In this document: positions 32,301-43,920 of the stretch, piece after piece
Numbering within the stretch: the stretch's first letter is position 1
Layout of the letters: each line of letters opens with the position of its first letter
Source of the DNA: Ditylenchus dipsaci
Taxonomy: Eukaryota > Nematoda > Chromadorea > Rhabditida > Anguinidae
Assembly (NCBI GenBank): GCA_004194705.1
Contig: SADC01001278.1
Coordinates: 124,001-188,000 of the forward strand
DNA: 64,000 bases
Direction: 5' to 3'
Notes under the pieces: generated by a model
The model's input: the letters and a program-made list of their open reading frames with translations, nothing else
Told to the model about the DNA's origin: nothing
Databases searched by the model: none
Program-made: the position numbers and the translations under genes

Positions 32301-35300
32301 TAAAAAAAAACGAAAATCTAAAAGAAAAAGCCCGTGAAACGGCACGTTCCTAATTACGCATTAGCATGGTATCACTAGAAAATAGCCGGCATTTTTAAGA
32401 AACACCTAGTTTTCATAGCTTCTTTTTACGCTGATTTTCTGAAGTTTTTCTAATGGTAATGTTCAAAATAAGGGCTTTATCGGTTATCTGTGATTTTGGC
32501 TTTAAAATAATAGAAAATTTGTTTCTGAGCGAGCGCAAAACAGTTTACATATGAAACTCGATTTAACAAAATTCAAGGGACCGGCAAAGTGACCGCGTTC
32601 GACACTTTTTTCACACCCATTTTTTCAAGCTTTTGCCAGTTCTGTCTTGACAGTCTGGTCCTTAGATTTGCAAGGATTCCATTTTTGCCGATTATTTTTA
32701 GGAAATCCAATTTTTTCTTTTAAAAAAGCGAAAACTCGATGAAAAAACAGGTTTTTCGTTTAACCGAAATTCGTTAAATCGAGTTTTTGCTTTTTTATAG
32801 AAAGAAATTTTGGATTTTCGATAAATGATCGGCAAAATCGGAATCCTTGCGACATTTGGGACAAGACTGTGAAAACAGAACTGGCTAAATTGTTTGAAAA
32901 TGAAGGTAAAAAAAGTGTTGGACCCTAGGTGAGAACGAACTTCTGACCTCAAATATTCTTTGTATCGAGTTTCGTTAAATCGAGTTTGAAGTGTATACGA
33001 ATTTGGCGTTAAAAAGTGAACAAAGTTAGAAATGCCAAAACATTTTTAAATTATCTTGATTAAAAAAATATGTTTGAGGTGCTCGGCTATATGTCATGTC
33101 AAAGTGGCAGACCGATTCACGAAGTGGCTCAAGAAGGACCTGGTTAGTTCCATTTCGAACAAATTTGTCTTTATTTTCTTGCGCCTATGAAAAAAGAGCT
33201 TGAATTTGAGATGAGTGTTGCAAATGTTTGGTTTTCGAGCAGTTTTATTTTTATTAAAACAATTGTGACAAATAAAAACGTAGACTAAGTATGAATATTT
33301 CTCATCTCCTAGATATGAATTGTATATGTGTTTACATAAATTGTAAAAAAAAAAGAAAAAAACGTGAAAAAACCACAAGGGACAGGCAAAAAAAACAATC
33401 AATTTTTAAATAGCGCTTAAATGTTACAAATGCGACACCGACACTTGTAGAATCATGGCATTGCTGTTGTCAGCTAGTGCTGGTGCCATTTTTTTAGGAA
33501 AATTTACACTGCTTGAGATGCCTTACACAAAAAGAGATGCCTTGTTCGACACAAATCACTCAAAAGGGACTCAGTATGTATGAAACCCCATAAAAAATAA
33601 TAAAAATCAGAGTTTTTTTGACAGTGGACTTTTTTCCTATAAGTGGCCCGTAGTTTGTCTTTTTCCCTCCCTATACAGTTCTTTGTCTCGCTTTAAATTT
33701 TAAACTCACGCGGAACCAATCTTTTTTTGTCAAAAATACTTTGGAACTATTTTTAGTTTTCATTTAAAAGGGCTTTTTTTAACATCCACTAGTCTAGCCT
33801 AATGTGGCTTGTAATTGCCAGTTTGGACGAGCTAGGCGATTTCCTTTACCTTCTATTACATGATTGTCTTCTATATTGACCAATAAAACAAAATCAAATT
33901 TAAAATGCGCACAAAAAGAATGAGTTAAAACATTTTTAACAAAGTTTGGTTGGTCCTGCTCGAATTTAAATTTTGCAAATTGTTGCGCCAAAAAGTTATG
34001 GGGTTTGAACACTTTTAAAATGGGTCTTGAACACTCCTAAAAAATTGCTTTTGGGTTTGAGCGGTGGTTATAACGGAGCATTGAGCCAACAGCTAAGTAA
34101 AATCATAAAGCAGTGAGAAAATTTTCAAAGTTTAAGTTTTGTTGTTAAGGTTTGGTGTTTGTAGTCTACCCGGAAGCGTTAGCAACAATGCCCGGAGCAA
34201 CAATCTGGTCTATTATCTTTTTCCTGATGCTTTTGACTTTGGGTCTAGACAGCTCAGTAATCTTTATCAGCGAACTATATTAAGTATGCTTTATTAATAT
34301 TTTAATTTAGTTTGGTGGATCGGAAGCAATTATCACCGGTTTGAGTGATGAATTTCCAATCATCAAAAGAAATAGAGAGGTTTTCGTGGCTCTTCTTTTT
34401 ATTTTGTACTTGTTGATTGGAATGGTTATGTGTACAAAGGTTTTTTTCCCCTTTAAATGATAATTAGAAGGTTAATATTTATAATAGGGTGGAATGCTGA
34501 TTATGGAATGGCTCATTGTTTACGGCACCACCTGGGGCTTGCTAATTGCTGTCTTTTGTGAGGCTATGGTCATCTCTTTTATTTATGGTACCATTTCTAT
34601 TTTATAACAAAAATACAAAATAGCTTTTAAGGAATCGATCGATTTACTGAAGATATCCGCGAAATGCTAGGTTTCACTCCTGGCTGGTACTGGAGGATTT
34701 GCTGGACTGTTGGAGCTCCTATTTTCCTACTGGTTCTGCTTTTACCCAAAATGTGTTAAATTAAACTTCCAGGATTAGCTTTTCAATGGTTTATCCTAAA
34801 TAGGGTTTGATTCTACTTTTTATTTTTAAAATTCAACTTCAAATTTTTTCTTTGCTTGAAAATGGGTGAAAAACACTAGGTGAAATAAATTTTTACTGAA
34901 AAAATAATAAAATCCCTTTTTAGCCAAATATTTTCTTCAATAAAATTTATTCGAAACTCTAGTGTTGGTTTTTCATGTAATTTTAAATCATTGCAATTTT
35001 TAGCTAATGATAATGAGCAGTTTCATCAATTACATGCCTTTACAATACCAAGACTACATCTATCCAACTAAGGCTAATGTTCTAGGAATTGTATTTGCAC
35101 TATCGTCTGTTAGCGCTATTCCGATTGTAGGGTTGTATACATGGTACAAGCAGGAAGGAAATACTTGTTCTGATGTATACAGTAGCTTTATGATAAGTTT
35201 AAAAAGACAAAAATATTTTTTAGAAGTTACACCGAGCTCTAACTCCCTACAACTACAAAAACAGACGAAGGTCAGCAGGCCTACAGAGAGACATTTTAAG

Positions 35301-35337
35301 CAGTGGAAATTTGCATGCTAGCGATATTATGCTATAG
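29306..35337 (+). CDS. dat-1: Sodium-dependent monoamine transporter, dopamine type (SLC6)
   Basis: Plasma-membrane Na+/Cl- symporter clearing dopamine (family knowledge). Exons 29306-29874, 30617-30749, 30791-31060, 31162-31322, 31371-31443, 31496-31661, 31710-31776, 33079-33142, 34150-34256, 34311-34439, 34488-34587, 34632-34732, 35004-35174, 35224-35337. TM1 reads [18 protein letters not shown] with the amine-binding Asp; [12 protein letters not shown] favours DAT/NET over SERT. Then [38 protein letters not shown], a large loop with the paired cysteines SSC...[36 protein letters not shown] and the 12th helix, ending ASDIML. The N-terminal tail is long, Ser/Thr- and acid-rich; an earlier first exon was not found. 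One-base deficits sit in runs at 29863-29866, 30630-30632, 30724-30726 and 31036-31038, plus a shift near 31254-31262; each corrects to the conserved sequence. Identification is strong; dopamine specificity is inferred. Confidence 0.85.
30316..30568. mobile_element. TACCGTATTT-family element, well preserved (253 bp)
   Basis: TACCGTATTTTCTCTAATTA mirrors TAATTAGAGAAAACGGTA. Internal GGTCGATCTCGACATTTTC and GATAGAGCTCGTGGGAGCTA are shared with 11286-11505 and 21995-22232. Located in the intron between dat-1 exons 1 and 2. Confidence 0.75.
32548..32996. mobile_element. CAGTCGA-related fold-back element
   Basis: GAAACTCGATTTAACAAAAT on the left is mirrored by TTTCGTTAAATCGAGTTTGA on the right, and a further CGTTAAATCGAG pair lies inside (about 32765). 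AAGGATTCCATTTTTGCCGAT pairs with ATCGGCAAAATCGGAATCCTT. Interior similarity with 59764-60171 (AGGAATCCTTGCGA). In the dat-1 intron 31777-33078. Confidence 0.6.
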
Positions 35338-36107
35338 TCTTTAAAAATCACACATTCTTGGCTTTTTAATCTGTTGTTAGGACTTATTAAATACAAATTT
35401 TTAAAACTCAACAAACTACACTAACTTTATTATTACAACCTCACTTATTTGTGACTAAAATTACGGCCATTTTTCGTTTCACAATTTCAAAATTTTTTAG
35501 GTGTTGCATATGAAATGTCAGATCTAAAAAATGTACTGGATGAATTGTACTATACTACCGATATTCACTGTACTCATCTACAAAATGAGCGGTCAAACTT
35601 TGTCGAAAGCCGTCAATATGAAAAATAATGCTTGTGTCTTGCCTATGCCATGCCAAAAAAAGTCTCAGTCTTAGTCACAGTCAGTGAACGAGTCATTACA
35701 TTAAAAACCAGCGAATCAATTTGAACACCCTGCATCACAGACTTAATTGCAGTCTTAAATGAGTTTTAAATGAGTTATAGTCATCAACTTAAAATCTCAC
35801 ATTTTCTTACATTTTACAAAAAAAGTTATGGTACACTTTTCATATTCTCACTCGCCTTTTAATGGAAGCACTGGGAGCAACATACATTTTTCGCAGTCGT
35901 AGTTGTTAGGTTGTTGAAATTAATTGCCATTGCTTTTTAGAGTCTGTCGCTTACCTTAGAAATATTAATTATAATTTAGCTGTCTTTAGTTTTTCCCTAA
36001 GCCACTGTTTGTCCTAACGGGTGGTCCAAAAGTTCCTGCCGACTTTGCCAGCTCATTTTGAGTAATGGCTCGTTTACGGACTGATGCTTTTTTGGCCACA
36101 TGAACAC

Positions 36108-36305
36108 CTTTAAGTCTAAGTCTCAGTCTAAGGTGTTCACAAATCATCTAACGTTTTCTATGTATATCTCTTGAATTTTAAAAGAGCTCTATTGGCATTC
36201 TTTAGTTTCAGTCTAAGTCTCAGTCTAAGTCGCAGTCCGTGAACACTCTTTAGTCTCACTCTAAGTCTTTGTCTAAGTCTCAGTCATAGTCTCAGTTTAA
36301 GTCGA
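36108..36305. repeat. AGTCTA/AGTCTC degenerate short tandem repeat
   Basis: Runs of CTAAGTCTCAGTCTAAGTC alternate with CAGTCCGTGAACAC spacers. A shorter related patch (GTCTCAGTCTTAGTCACAGTC) lies at 35662-35690. It occupies only the left arm of the outer palindrome, so it expanded or was inserted there. Confidence 0.6.
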
Positions 36306-36762
36306 ATCCCATAAACGAGACATATTTGTAAAATAACTCCTCTTTTTTTTAAATAATATATGAAAGTTGCCTGAATAAGGCAACATTTAACTCCTAACGC
36401 TTGTAAGGTCATTTTGAGAAGTAGCAAGCGTATGTATCACTTTCACTGATCAAAAGTGAAATTCAGGGACAGGCGCTTAAACAACATATTAACACCATCT
36501 TATAGCGCAGAATAAGAGTTGCAAAAAACCACGTCAAAGATTTGTTTTTAAAAATTTGAGTGTTGGGATATGGACTTTTCAAAAAAAATATATTTTTTTA
36601 ATTCACACAATCCATTTTTGCAATTTTTCGGATTAAGTTTATTTTTAAAGATTTTTTTTTAAAAAGTTGATATTCAACACTAAGATTTTTACAAACAAAT
36701 CTTTGACGTGGTTTTTCGTAACTCTTGAGCTGCGCTATAAGACGGTGTTGATATGCTGTTTA

Positions 36763-36983
36763 AAGGGCATGGTCACCTGTTTAAATTTGTCCCCGCCATA
36801 TCAAATTTGTTTTCGATCATTGGACTTCTGTTTTTCAGCTTGGTTTCTAACAAAACAAGGCCTAGAAATTTATTTTAGGTATAGTTATGTTAGAAACCAA
36901 GTAGAAAATCCGAACAGAAGTTCAATAATTCAGAACAAAATTTGAATTGGCGGGACAAATTTAAACAGGTGACCATGCCCCTT
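36763..36983. mobile_element. AAGGGCATG-family MITE (221 bp) with readable empty site
   Basis: AAGGGCATGGTCACCTG mirrors CAGGTGACCATGCCCCTT, flanked by TA at 36761-36762 and 36984-36985. Inner arms CAGCTTGGTTTCTAAC and GTTAGAAACCAAGT match 38699-38931. The opposite arm of the host palindrome (36470-36500) shows the uninterrupted sequence, whose complement is GTTTAAGCGCC. Confidence 0.8.
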
Positions 36984-37240
36984 TAGGCGCCTAACCCTGA
37001 ATTTCACTTTTGATCAGTGAAAGGGGTACAAACGCTTGCAACTTCTCAAAATGACCTGACAAGCGTTGGGAGTTAAATGTTGACTTATTCAGGCAAGTTT
37101 CATATAAGGGATTTGTGCTACACAACTGTATATTTGGAATTTTTATATATAATAAGTTTGTTACTAAAATGAGCTAGAAAAGTCGGCGGGAACTTTTGGA
37201 CCAACCGTTATTTAACATATTTTTTACGCCATTAATAAAA

Positions 37241-40200
37241 ATGAGCAGTATTTCTTCAAGCCAAATAGGCAAAACAGCGCCATCACATTGCTTGGTCTGC
37301 GGAAAGCCAACAATTTGCAAGCACTATGATATTTCAAGCTGCTATGGTGAGATTTTTTATAATTACTTTTCCAAATTCTTTTTAGGTTGTAAATCTTTTT
37401 TCCGACGCGCTGTTTTATCTGGAAAACAATTTTTTTGTTCTAATACTTCTTTAAATAACTTCTCGCATGGTAAGCTACATCTAAATTTTGAAAAATGTGT
37501 TAAAATGAAAGTTTAGTTACCCGATGCCGATCTTGCCGGTTTGACCGTTGCGTATTGACGGGCATGAATCCATCATCCATTCAACTGCCCTCAAATTTAG
37601 TAATTGAAGCAGTTGCAGCTAAATTGACAGAAAAAAGACGTTTGTTATCACTGAAATTCCAAAATGATCAACCGCTCTGTGCAAAGGTAGTTGCAGTATT
37701 TTCGGCAAAAGTTAATTATTCTAACTCCTCCCAGCAAAACCATTTATCGTTTGCATGTTTTAAATTTATAAAATTCAGAATTTGGTCCACAATTGTTTTA
37801 AAACTATTGTTCCCCGCCCTGAAATTTTTTTTACACTTTTTTGGCCTAAATCTCACGAAAATTGGTTAACACAGAAAAAGCCGTGTAAGCTGAACTATGC
37901 GTTTCATAAAGTATTACCCGCTGAACACGATCCCTGAAAAAAATTCGGAACTAAAAAGCATTGGAACGGGTAATTACAACTTTTTCAGATACGAACTTCT
38001 TCAAATATCTTCATTCTTTTAGCCAATTTTTTTAACTGCTTTGAATATTAAAAGGAGGTAGCTTTTTCTGCCACTTTTTTCAAGTTTGGTTCGAAAAAGC
38101 TTTTCTGCCACGTTCTGCTTTTTGTGCCACGATTTGGCCAAACTGAAACATGGCAAAAGCCAAATAGTGGCAGAAAAAGCTATTTTGAACCAAACTTAAA
38201 AAGGTGGCAGAAAAAAGATTTATCCATATTGAATTGCTGTCTAATTTCAAATTCTGTTCAAGACGATAAACATTTAATTAAAAAAAAACTCAAAATTTAC
38301 TATTTTAATGCTTAATATGTTGTACGGAATTTTGAATTTGACAGCTCTTTTAATATTTTAGAAGCAGTTTTACAGGCAACTCGGCTTGTCTATTACTTAA
38401 CTTAACCACTTAAACTACTATTTTTTATAAAAACTCTCCCACTCTTCGATAAAGTGATAATTCAAGTGATTTAGTAATATTTATAAAAAAAATTATAAAA
38501 AACAAACTATATTTTTAATATGTACAGTCGAGTCTCGATATAACACGACCCCTCGGGACCGTAAAAAGGTCGCGGTATATCAGGGGTCGCGTTATATCGA
38601 AGGTAAATTTGACTGACTTCCTTTTGCTGGGATCATTTGAAGGGTCGCGTTATATCAAGGGTCGCGTTATGTCGCGACTCGTTTGTATTCTTAGTTTAAA
38701 GGGCATGCCCACGCTAATATGAGGTGGTGACCGGGAATTCAAAAATTTTCCTAATCATTGAACTTCTGTACGGATGTTTCAACTTGGTTTCTAACAAAAC
38801 TATACCTAAAATAAAATTCTAGGCCTTGTTTTGTTAGAAACCAAGTTATAAAGTCCGTAGGGAAGTTCAGTGATCAGGAAAAAATTTTGAATTCACGGGC
38901 ACCACCTCTTACTACCGTGGGCATGCCCTTTTAATATAACATTCTTAAGGCTTTTCTTGTCGATCTAAAAACTCTAGAAGCACAGCAACTCAAGTTACTT
39001 TTGACAATAGAATCTAAATTAGAAGAGTAAGAAGCACAAATATGACACCAAATGCTGTGTTAAGAAATTCTACTTTAAGAGAATTAATTTTGTCAACTCA
39101 CAATGAACTAGGATGTGCAGATAGACATTTGGTAGGCATGTTTTCTGCAATGGAATGTTTGTTTTATCTAATTTTATGCAAATATATTTTTGAAGTTAAA
39201 ACAAAGACTCTATAAATAGCAAAATTTTATATTATTGGTCAAATATTCGCTAAACACAGCGTGTGCATAGCCCAAATTTCGGTTTTACACACTTTTTAGG
39301 CCCGTTTAGGCGCTGAAAACGATAGATATTTTTATATATTTTTTTTAGATATATTTTTAGGACGCGGCAGGACATTTTTAGGATTTTTTTTTGAAAACTT
39401 GACTTTTTGACTTCAAAGACCTAGGCAAAACACCAAAAAAGGATACGTGGATATCCAAAAAGATGAAATTTGAACATGGTTTTGTTAACTGCGGTCTAGT
39501 GCATAAAAAACTCTGGTATGAATGCTTTTTCATGCATCCAGAGTCACTTTCGAGTGATTTGTGTCTAAGGTATGTAAGTGTGCATCTCAAACCCAATTGA
39601 CAAAAGAAATCTAAAAATTGAAATCGAAAAAATTATTTGGAAAAAACTGAAAAAAATGTGGCGCTACTGGAATATACCTTACTCAATAATTTAGTATTTG
39701 GCTTAAGCCCGTAGGCTTAGGTTTAGGTGAATGGCCTATTCGTTACTAACAAGGGCTGTTGCAAAAAAAATTTCAAAAATGGTTGTTTGGGGCACCCTCC
39801 AAAATTATTGGGAGGGTGTATTCGAGTAACTTTTTTGGGAGGGGTATATTCCATTGCGTCAAAAATATTCATCTAAACGTTATCGAAAAAATGAAAGATG
39901 TCCAATAATTCGTTTATAGAAACCTACTCATTGGCCGATGTTAAATGAAGACGAAATATTCAAGCAACTGGAACTGTCGAAAAATATGCACTGTTATAAC
40001 CTTAGCGTATTGCTGAGTGTGGAAATGGCGAAGACTTTGCCAGTATTTTCCAAGTTGGCGTATCAATCACAAGTATATTTTAGAAATTTTAAATCAGCTG
40101 AACGAATGAAAAAACTCATTATACAAACAAACATACTACATAAAAAATCAGGTCGACTTAAATAATGCAAAGGAAATAATGCAGGAACTTATCTTTAAAT

Positions 40201-42163
40201 TTCACACAGGTTTAGACAAAAAAAGTAATTGTTAGAAAACACCTATCCCATTCTCCTTTTAATGAATTGAATGTATAGGTTATCGGTGACTGATGGGCGG
40301 ATCTGCCTCGTATTAGCACTAACACCGCTGGCAAACCAGTGGTTGAACAACTCGGGATCATTTTTATCGCCCAGGAGGGTATGAATTAGAAATAAATCTC
40401 GAATTTTCGTGAGGGGGGTTCGCAAGCTAATCGTATTACCGTAAATCCTCTAATATAAGACCCCCCCTGTGATTCAAAATCATGTTCTTGGCATTGTATT
40501 TTCGACCGGCTTTTTGAGGAATTCTCTTATACAAGTTACCACTCATGTTACCACAACATGTTGTAGCTAGTGAGATGAGCCACAAAATAGGTGGTAATTT
40601 GCCCGAGAGCAATCTTCAATGGTAGGTCAAAAACACAATGCCACAAACACGTTTTTTGAATTTAGGCGGGGGGGGGGGGGTCTTATATTAGAGGATTTAC
40701 GGTAATCAATTAATTAATTATTAATCATATATAACATAAACAATAGCCCAAAGATACGAAAGCAGGGACTCGCGCTAGTTTATTTCTAATTTACACAATT
40801 ATGAAACAATTCTCAACTCAATAAATTTGAAAATTTAAATGAACAATTACAATAGCTTTTAAGAGCGCACTTCTGCATCAAATGACATTGCTGTGTACAG
40901 CTTTAACTGATGGCTTTTATTCTTACGAGCTTAAGTCAGAAACATATGTGTTTCCAAACGGATATATTCCAGTAAAAATGAAATCATTGTGTATCATTGA
41001 TAAAGCAGAAGATGAAAGGTACTTTTTCGATAATATAAAAAACTTATTTTTGCGACAGAACCTAAAGATTGAATTTTCAGACCAAAGGGTAAAATGGTGA
41101 AAAATAGTGTAGGTTTAAGTTTTAAAGGTTCCCAATGGTTTGCGAACGGTTATACTATTGAGCACTATTTTTGAGAATTTGGCTTTTCGAAACTGGTGAA
41201 ATCCCAAAAAAAATCTTAGACCAGAGTTTATTTATGCGGTAGGCTCTTGTATTCAAAACTATGTTCAACATCTTTTTGTTAGTGGGTCCATGGCGATTAG
41301 TGGCGCGCTTTTTTTCCCTTCCCTATACAGCCCTTATTCTCTTTAAAAAAATTCAAAAGGCGCTAATTAAAAAAAATTTTTTAAATATTTTTTACATTTT
41401 TTTCGCTTTGGCCACCTAAGGCTTACCAAATATTTTTAAAGAAAAGTGCTTTCCCAATCCTAAATACGTGTTTTTTCAGCGTTAACATCTGAAGAAGCAC
41501 AGTTTAGATGATTTTGGGCTTTTTGGGCGGGATTCATATAGCCCCACTCTTCTTCGTAATAATAAAAAAGCTTCCGAAGATTTGTCAAAAAAAACCTCTC
41601 AGGGATGTACTAAATAAAAAACAGTATACAAAGTGGGGCAATTTTCGTGATTTAACATATTTCATGTACCAATAAATATATAAATATACAATTAAATTTA
41701 GATTTAGAGCACAATCTCAAATAGATATGTTTGGTGTTGTTATGAATCCAATTAGACGAATTGGATTAACTCTTAAAGAATATGTATTACTTAAAGCGAT
41801 AATCTTTTCATACTCGGGTACTCATTTGAATATTAACATATATATATTCATATTTATTTAAGCGATCGAAGATATAAATCCAGAAGATAAAGATCTTCTC
41901 CAAAAAGAATCTCATCGCTACTCTACAATTCTTTTGCACCACCTGCAATCTAAAATGGGCACATTAGAAGGGGCGAAAAAATTCGGAGAAATTCTGTCTT
42001 TATTTTTATGTCTTCTTCAAGCAGTGAGTGTGGTCCAAAAGTATATTTGAAAAATTATTTTTTATAGGCTAAAAAAATGAAAGAAGTCCAAGCATTGATA
42101 AAGTATGTCTTCCAGTTTGAAAGTAATCATGCTCCTTATGTTAATAATATTTTGTTTAAATAA
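37241..42163 (+). CDS. Divergent nuclear hormone receptor (nhr family)
   Basis: Ligand-regulated transcription factor fold; the specific nhr is not assignable. Exons 37241-37346, 37386-37469, 37517-37686, 38950-39026, 39065-39131, 39920-40072, 40864-41088, 41708-41817, 41863-42023, 42068-42163. The DNA-binding domain starts CLVCGKPTICKHYDISSCYG and GCKSFFRRAV (P-box region CKSFF); the second finger ends CRSCRFDRCVLTGM. That finger is short: one zinc-ligand Cys expected between FFC and CRSC is not visible. The ligand-binding domain shows LSVEMAKTLPVFSKL (helix 3), HQMTLLCTALTDGFYSYELK, FPNGYIP, GLTLKEYVLLKAI and FGEILSLFLCLLQA. The C-terminus APYVNNILFK lacks an obvious acidic AF-2 helix. At 41086-41089 the donor seems to have one surplus G. 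Start chosen at the first ATG ahead of the finger; the upstream DNA is repeat. Confidence 0.85.
38525..38685. mobile_element. CAGTCGA-family MITE
   Basis: CAGTCGAGTCTCGATATAAC start, TA before (38523-38524) and after (38686-38687). Contains GGGTCGCGTTATATC repeats and TTTGACTGACTTCCTTTTGC. Nearly identical, in inverse orientation, to 56209-56383. In an nhr intron. Confidence 0.8.
38699..38931. mobile_element. AAGGGCATG-family MITE
   Basis: AAGGGCATGCCCACG and CGTGGGCATGCCCTT ends are inverted, TA at 38697-38698 and 38932-38933. Inner arms CAACTTGGTTTCTAAC and GTTAGAAACCAAGTT are shared with 36763-36983. It lies 13 bases from the preceding CAGTCGA element and ends 18 bases before an nhr exon. 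Confidence 0.8.
39480..39590. repeat. Dispersed repeat (inverse copy at 49133-49215)
   Basis: ACTCTGGTATGAATGCTTTT and CCAGAGTCACTTTCGAGTGA followed by TTTGTGTCTAAGGTATG occur here, and as reverse complement at 49133-49215. Pieces are also at 33510-33560 and 41222-41250. No termini could be defined. Confidence 0.6.
40437..40704. mobile_element. TACCGTA-ended fold-back element (sister of 9510-9755)
   Basis: TACCGTAAATCCTCTAATAT mirrors ATATTAGAGGATTTACGGTA. C-run and long G-run arms and the ATGTTCTTGGCATTGT / ACAATGCCACAAACAC pair match 9510-9755. In the nhr intron 40073-40863. Confidence 0.75.
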
Positions 42164-43369
42164 ATTTTAATTGTGACAAAACTTTTTTCGAACTTTAAAG
42201 GAAACTTATCGAGCATTTTGAAAAACAAGCAAAACAAAAGCAAAAATAATGGCTAATAAAATTTATATTACTTTACTTTGAAAACATTTTTTGTATAAAT
42301 AGCTGTTAGTTGTATTTCATTTGTGTATGCATTGTGATACCGAATGACCCATTGTTAGTGTCGCTAGCGACCTTCTGGGCATAATTATTTAAATAAATAA
42401 ATAAACGCCCTTTGCTACTTTTTTTTTTTAACGGGTGTAAAAAAGTTCCCGGTGGATTTTCAAAGCCTTATCTTTATCATTGTTTGCATCGTATCTCTTT
42501 TCTTGCAATACTTTTTTGTAGCCCTGCACCTCCTCTTTCAAATGGCATATTGAATTCAGCTTGATTGTTTCGGAAAAGACAGCGTTTTACACCAAACACT
42601 TGTGAGGTCATCTTAGGAAGTTGACAAGCGTATTCATCACTTTCAGTGATAACAATTTGAATAAAATTTTGAATGTTACAATAATTTCTTAGCCCCATAT
42701 TGTAGCGCAGCTCAAGCGCCACAAAACTCAAGTTACAGAATGTTGTTTGAAAATCTGAATTTTGAGATATGGCTTCTTAGAAAAAATCAATTTCTTTGGT
42801 AGAATTGTTATTAGACTGTGTCAAGTCCAGCTTTAACACCATTTTCTCGCGACAGTCCCATAGTGGCCGTAACGAGGATGGTGTTAAATTAGAGATAATG
42901 AAAATACAGATTTTTTTGTAAACCGGTAACACTAAATAATGATGTTTTTTCGATGTTTTAGCACTTTTAACGTGCAGAAAAGGTGTTTTTAGGGAGTGGC
43001 CGACTATTTTTCAAAATATTTTTTTTCGACTGATATTTGACATTTTGCATAATGCATGGTATGTTAAAAATTTAAAAATCGCAAAAATGCTGTGGCATTC
43101 TGCTTGTACGAAATTTCAATTTTTTTCATATTTATGTGAAAATTTTCGGAAATAAATAAATCATCGCATTACCAGGAGAACGGCGCCTTACAGGGACCAA
43201 AACAAGAAAAATGGGTTGGGCTAGATATGATAACATGAAAAATAAGTATGAGCTTTTGAAGTCCAACTATTATATAAATATTATAAGTTTTTTATTAGAT
43301 AAAAAATTTTTAGATTACCCGAGCAGATGGCTACGATAACAAACAAGGACTATTGACTACTGGCAAGAT

Positions 43370-43609
43370 CTACATTACAGGATTCAATGTAACAAGACAC
43401 GACTTGAGAGACTGCTTGACAAGAGCTTCGGCTTCCTGGGCACACTCACGGATTTCTTCGTCGTGCTTATACCGCGAAACACTAATGCTCAGAGAATTAT
43501 TCGTAGAGATAACGTTTTGATTAAAATGATCTTTTTCATAAAATAAAAATTTTACGAAATTTATCAGCTTATGTAGTCGCGTCAGACAACGCCAGCCAAG
43601 CTGAAACAA
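43370..43609 (-). CDS. Possible coding exon(s), unidentified
   Basis: The minus strand has an open stretch ending HDEEIRECAQEAEALVKQSL then KSCLVTLNPVM and a stop at 43370. Base composition is more balanced than the surroundings over about 43330-43490. The upstream part (GWRCLTRLHKLINF) may be a separate exon, with a GTAAAA donor at about 43560. No family recognised and no start established. It could also be a decayed element. Confidence 0.3.
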   Translation of the reverse strand: MFQLGWRCLTRLHKLINFVKFLFYEKDHFNQNVISTNNSLSISVSRYKHDEEIRECAQEAEALVKQSLKSCLVTLNPVM

Positions 43610-43621
43610 TAATTACTAACC

Positions 43622-43920
43622 TACCGTGTTTATTCTAATAGAAGAGCATACTCTTCTATTTTTCTAACCACCCCCCTCCCCCTTGGAGGGTGCTCTTCTA
43701 TTAAAGACTGCTCTTCTACTTTTCGATATAAGTATTACGGAAAAGTTTGTACGAAATCGCTTATACATAAAGTGCACCGAATACAAGACAGCCCACAAAA
43801 TCATGCAGAAATTCATTATTATTTATTGCTCTTCTAATAGAGACCGCTCTTCTATTTTTTAACCATCCTCGGGGGATGCTCTTCTATTAGAGACTGCTTT
43901 TCTATTAAATAAATACGGTA
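43622..43920. mobile_element. TACCGT-family element with CTCTTCTATT motifs
   Basis: TACCGTGTTTATTCTAATAG on the left and TTTTCTATTAAATAAATACG on the right. The interior repeats GCTCTTCTATTAGAGACTGC-like units several times, as the AAGCGCCCC units do in 17376-18176. Confidence 0.6.

Larger units (their letters stand above)
36017..37210. repeat. Four-level nested inverted-repeat complex
   Basis: Outer arms: GGTCCAAAAGTTCCTGCCGA (36023) and TCGGCGGGAACTTTTGGACC (to 37202). Second level: TATATGAAAGTTGCCTGAAT (36357) and ATTCAGGCAAGTTTCATATA (to 37106), with AACGCTTGTAAGGTCATTTT against AAAATGACCTGACAAGCGTT. Third level: CACGTCAAAGATTTG (36530) and CAAATCTTTGACGTG (to 36713), bordered by TTATAGCGCAG / CTGCGCTATAA. 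Fourth: an AAGGGCATG-family element inserted in the right flank of level three (36763-36983). Confidence 0.75.
35338..37240. other. Intergenic region dominated by nested palindromes
   Basis: 35340-36010 is AT-rich without recognised features. From 36017 to 37210 lies a set of nested inverted repeats, leaving only 30 bases between the outer palindrome and the ATG of the downstream nuclear receptor gene. Confidence 0.6.

Noticed and set aside
36108..36305. Interstitial telomere repeat
   Set aside because: The unit is AGTCTA/AGTCTC, not the nematode telomeric TTAGGC.
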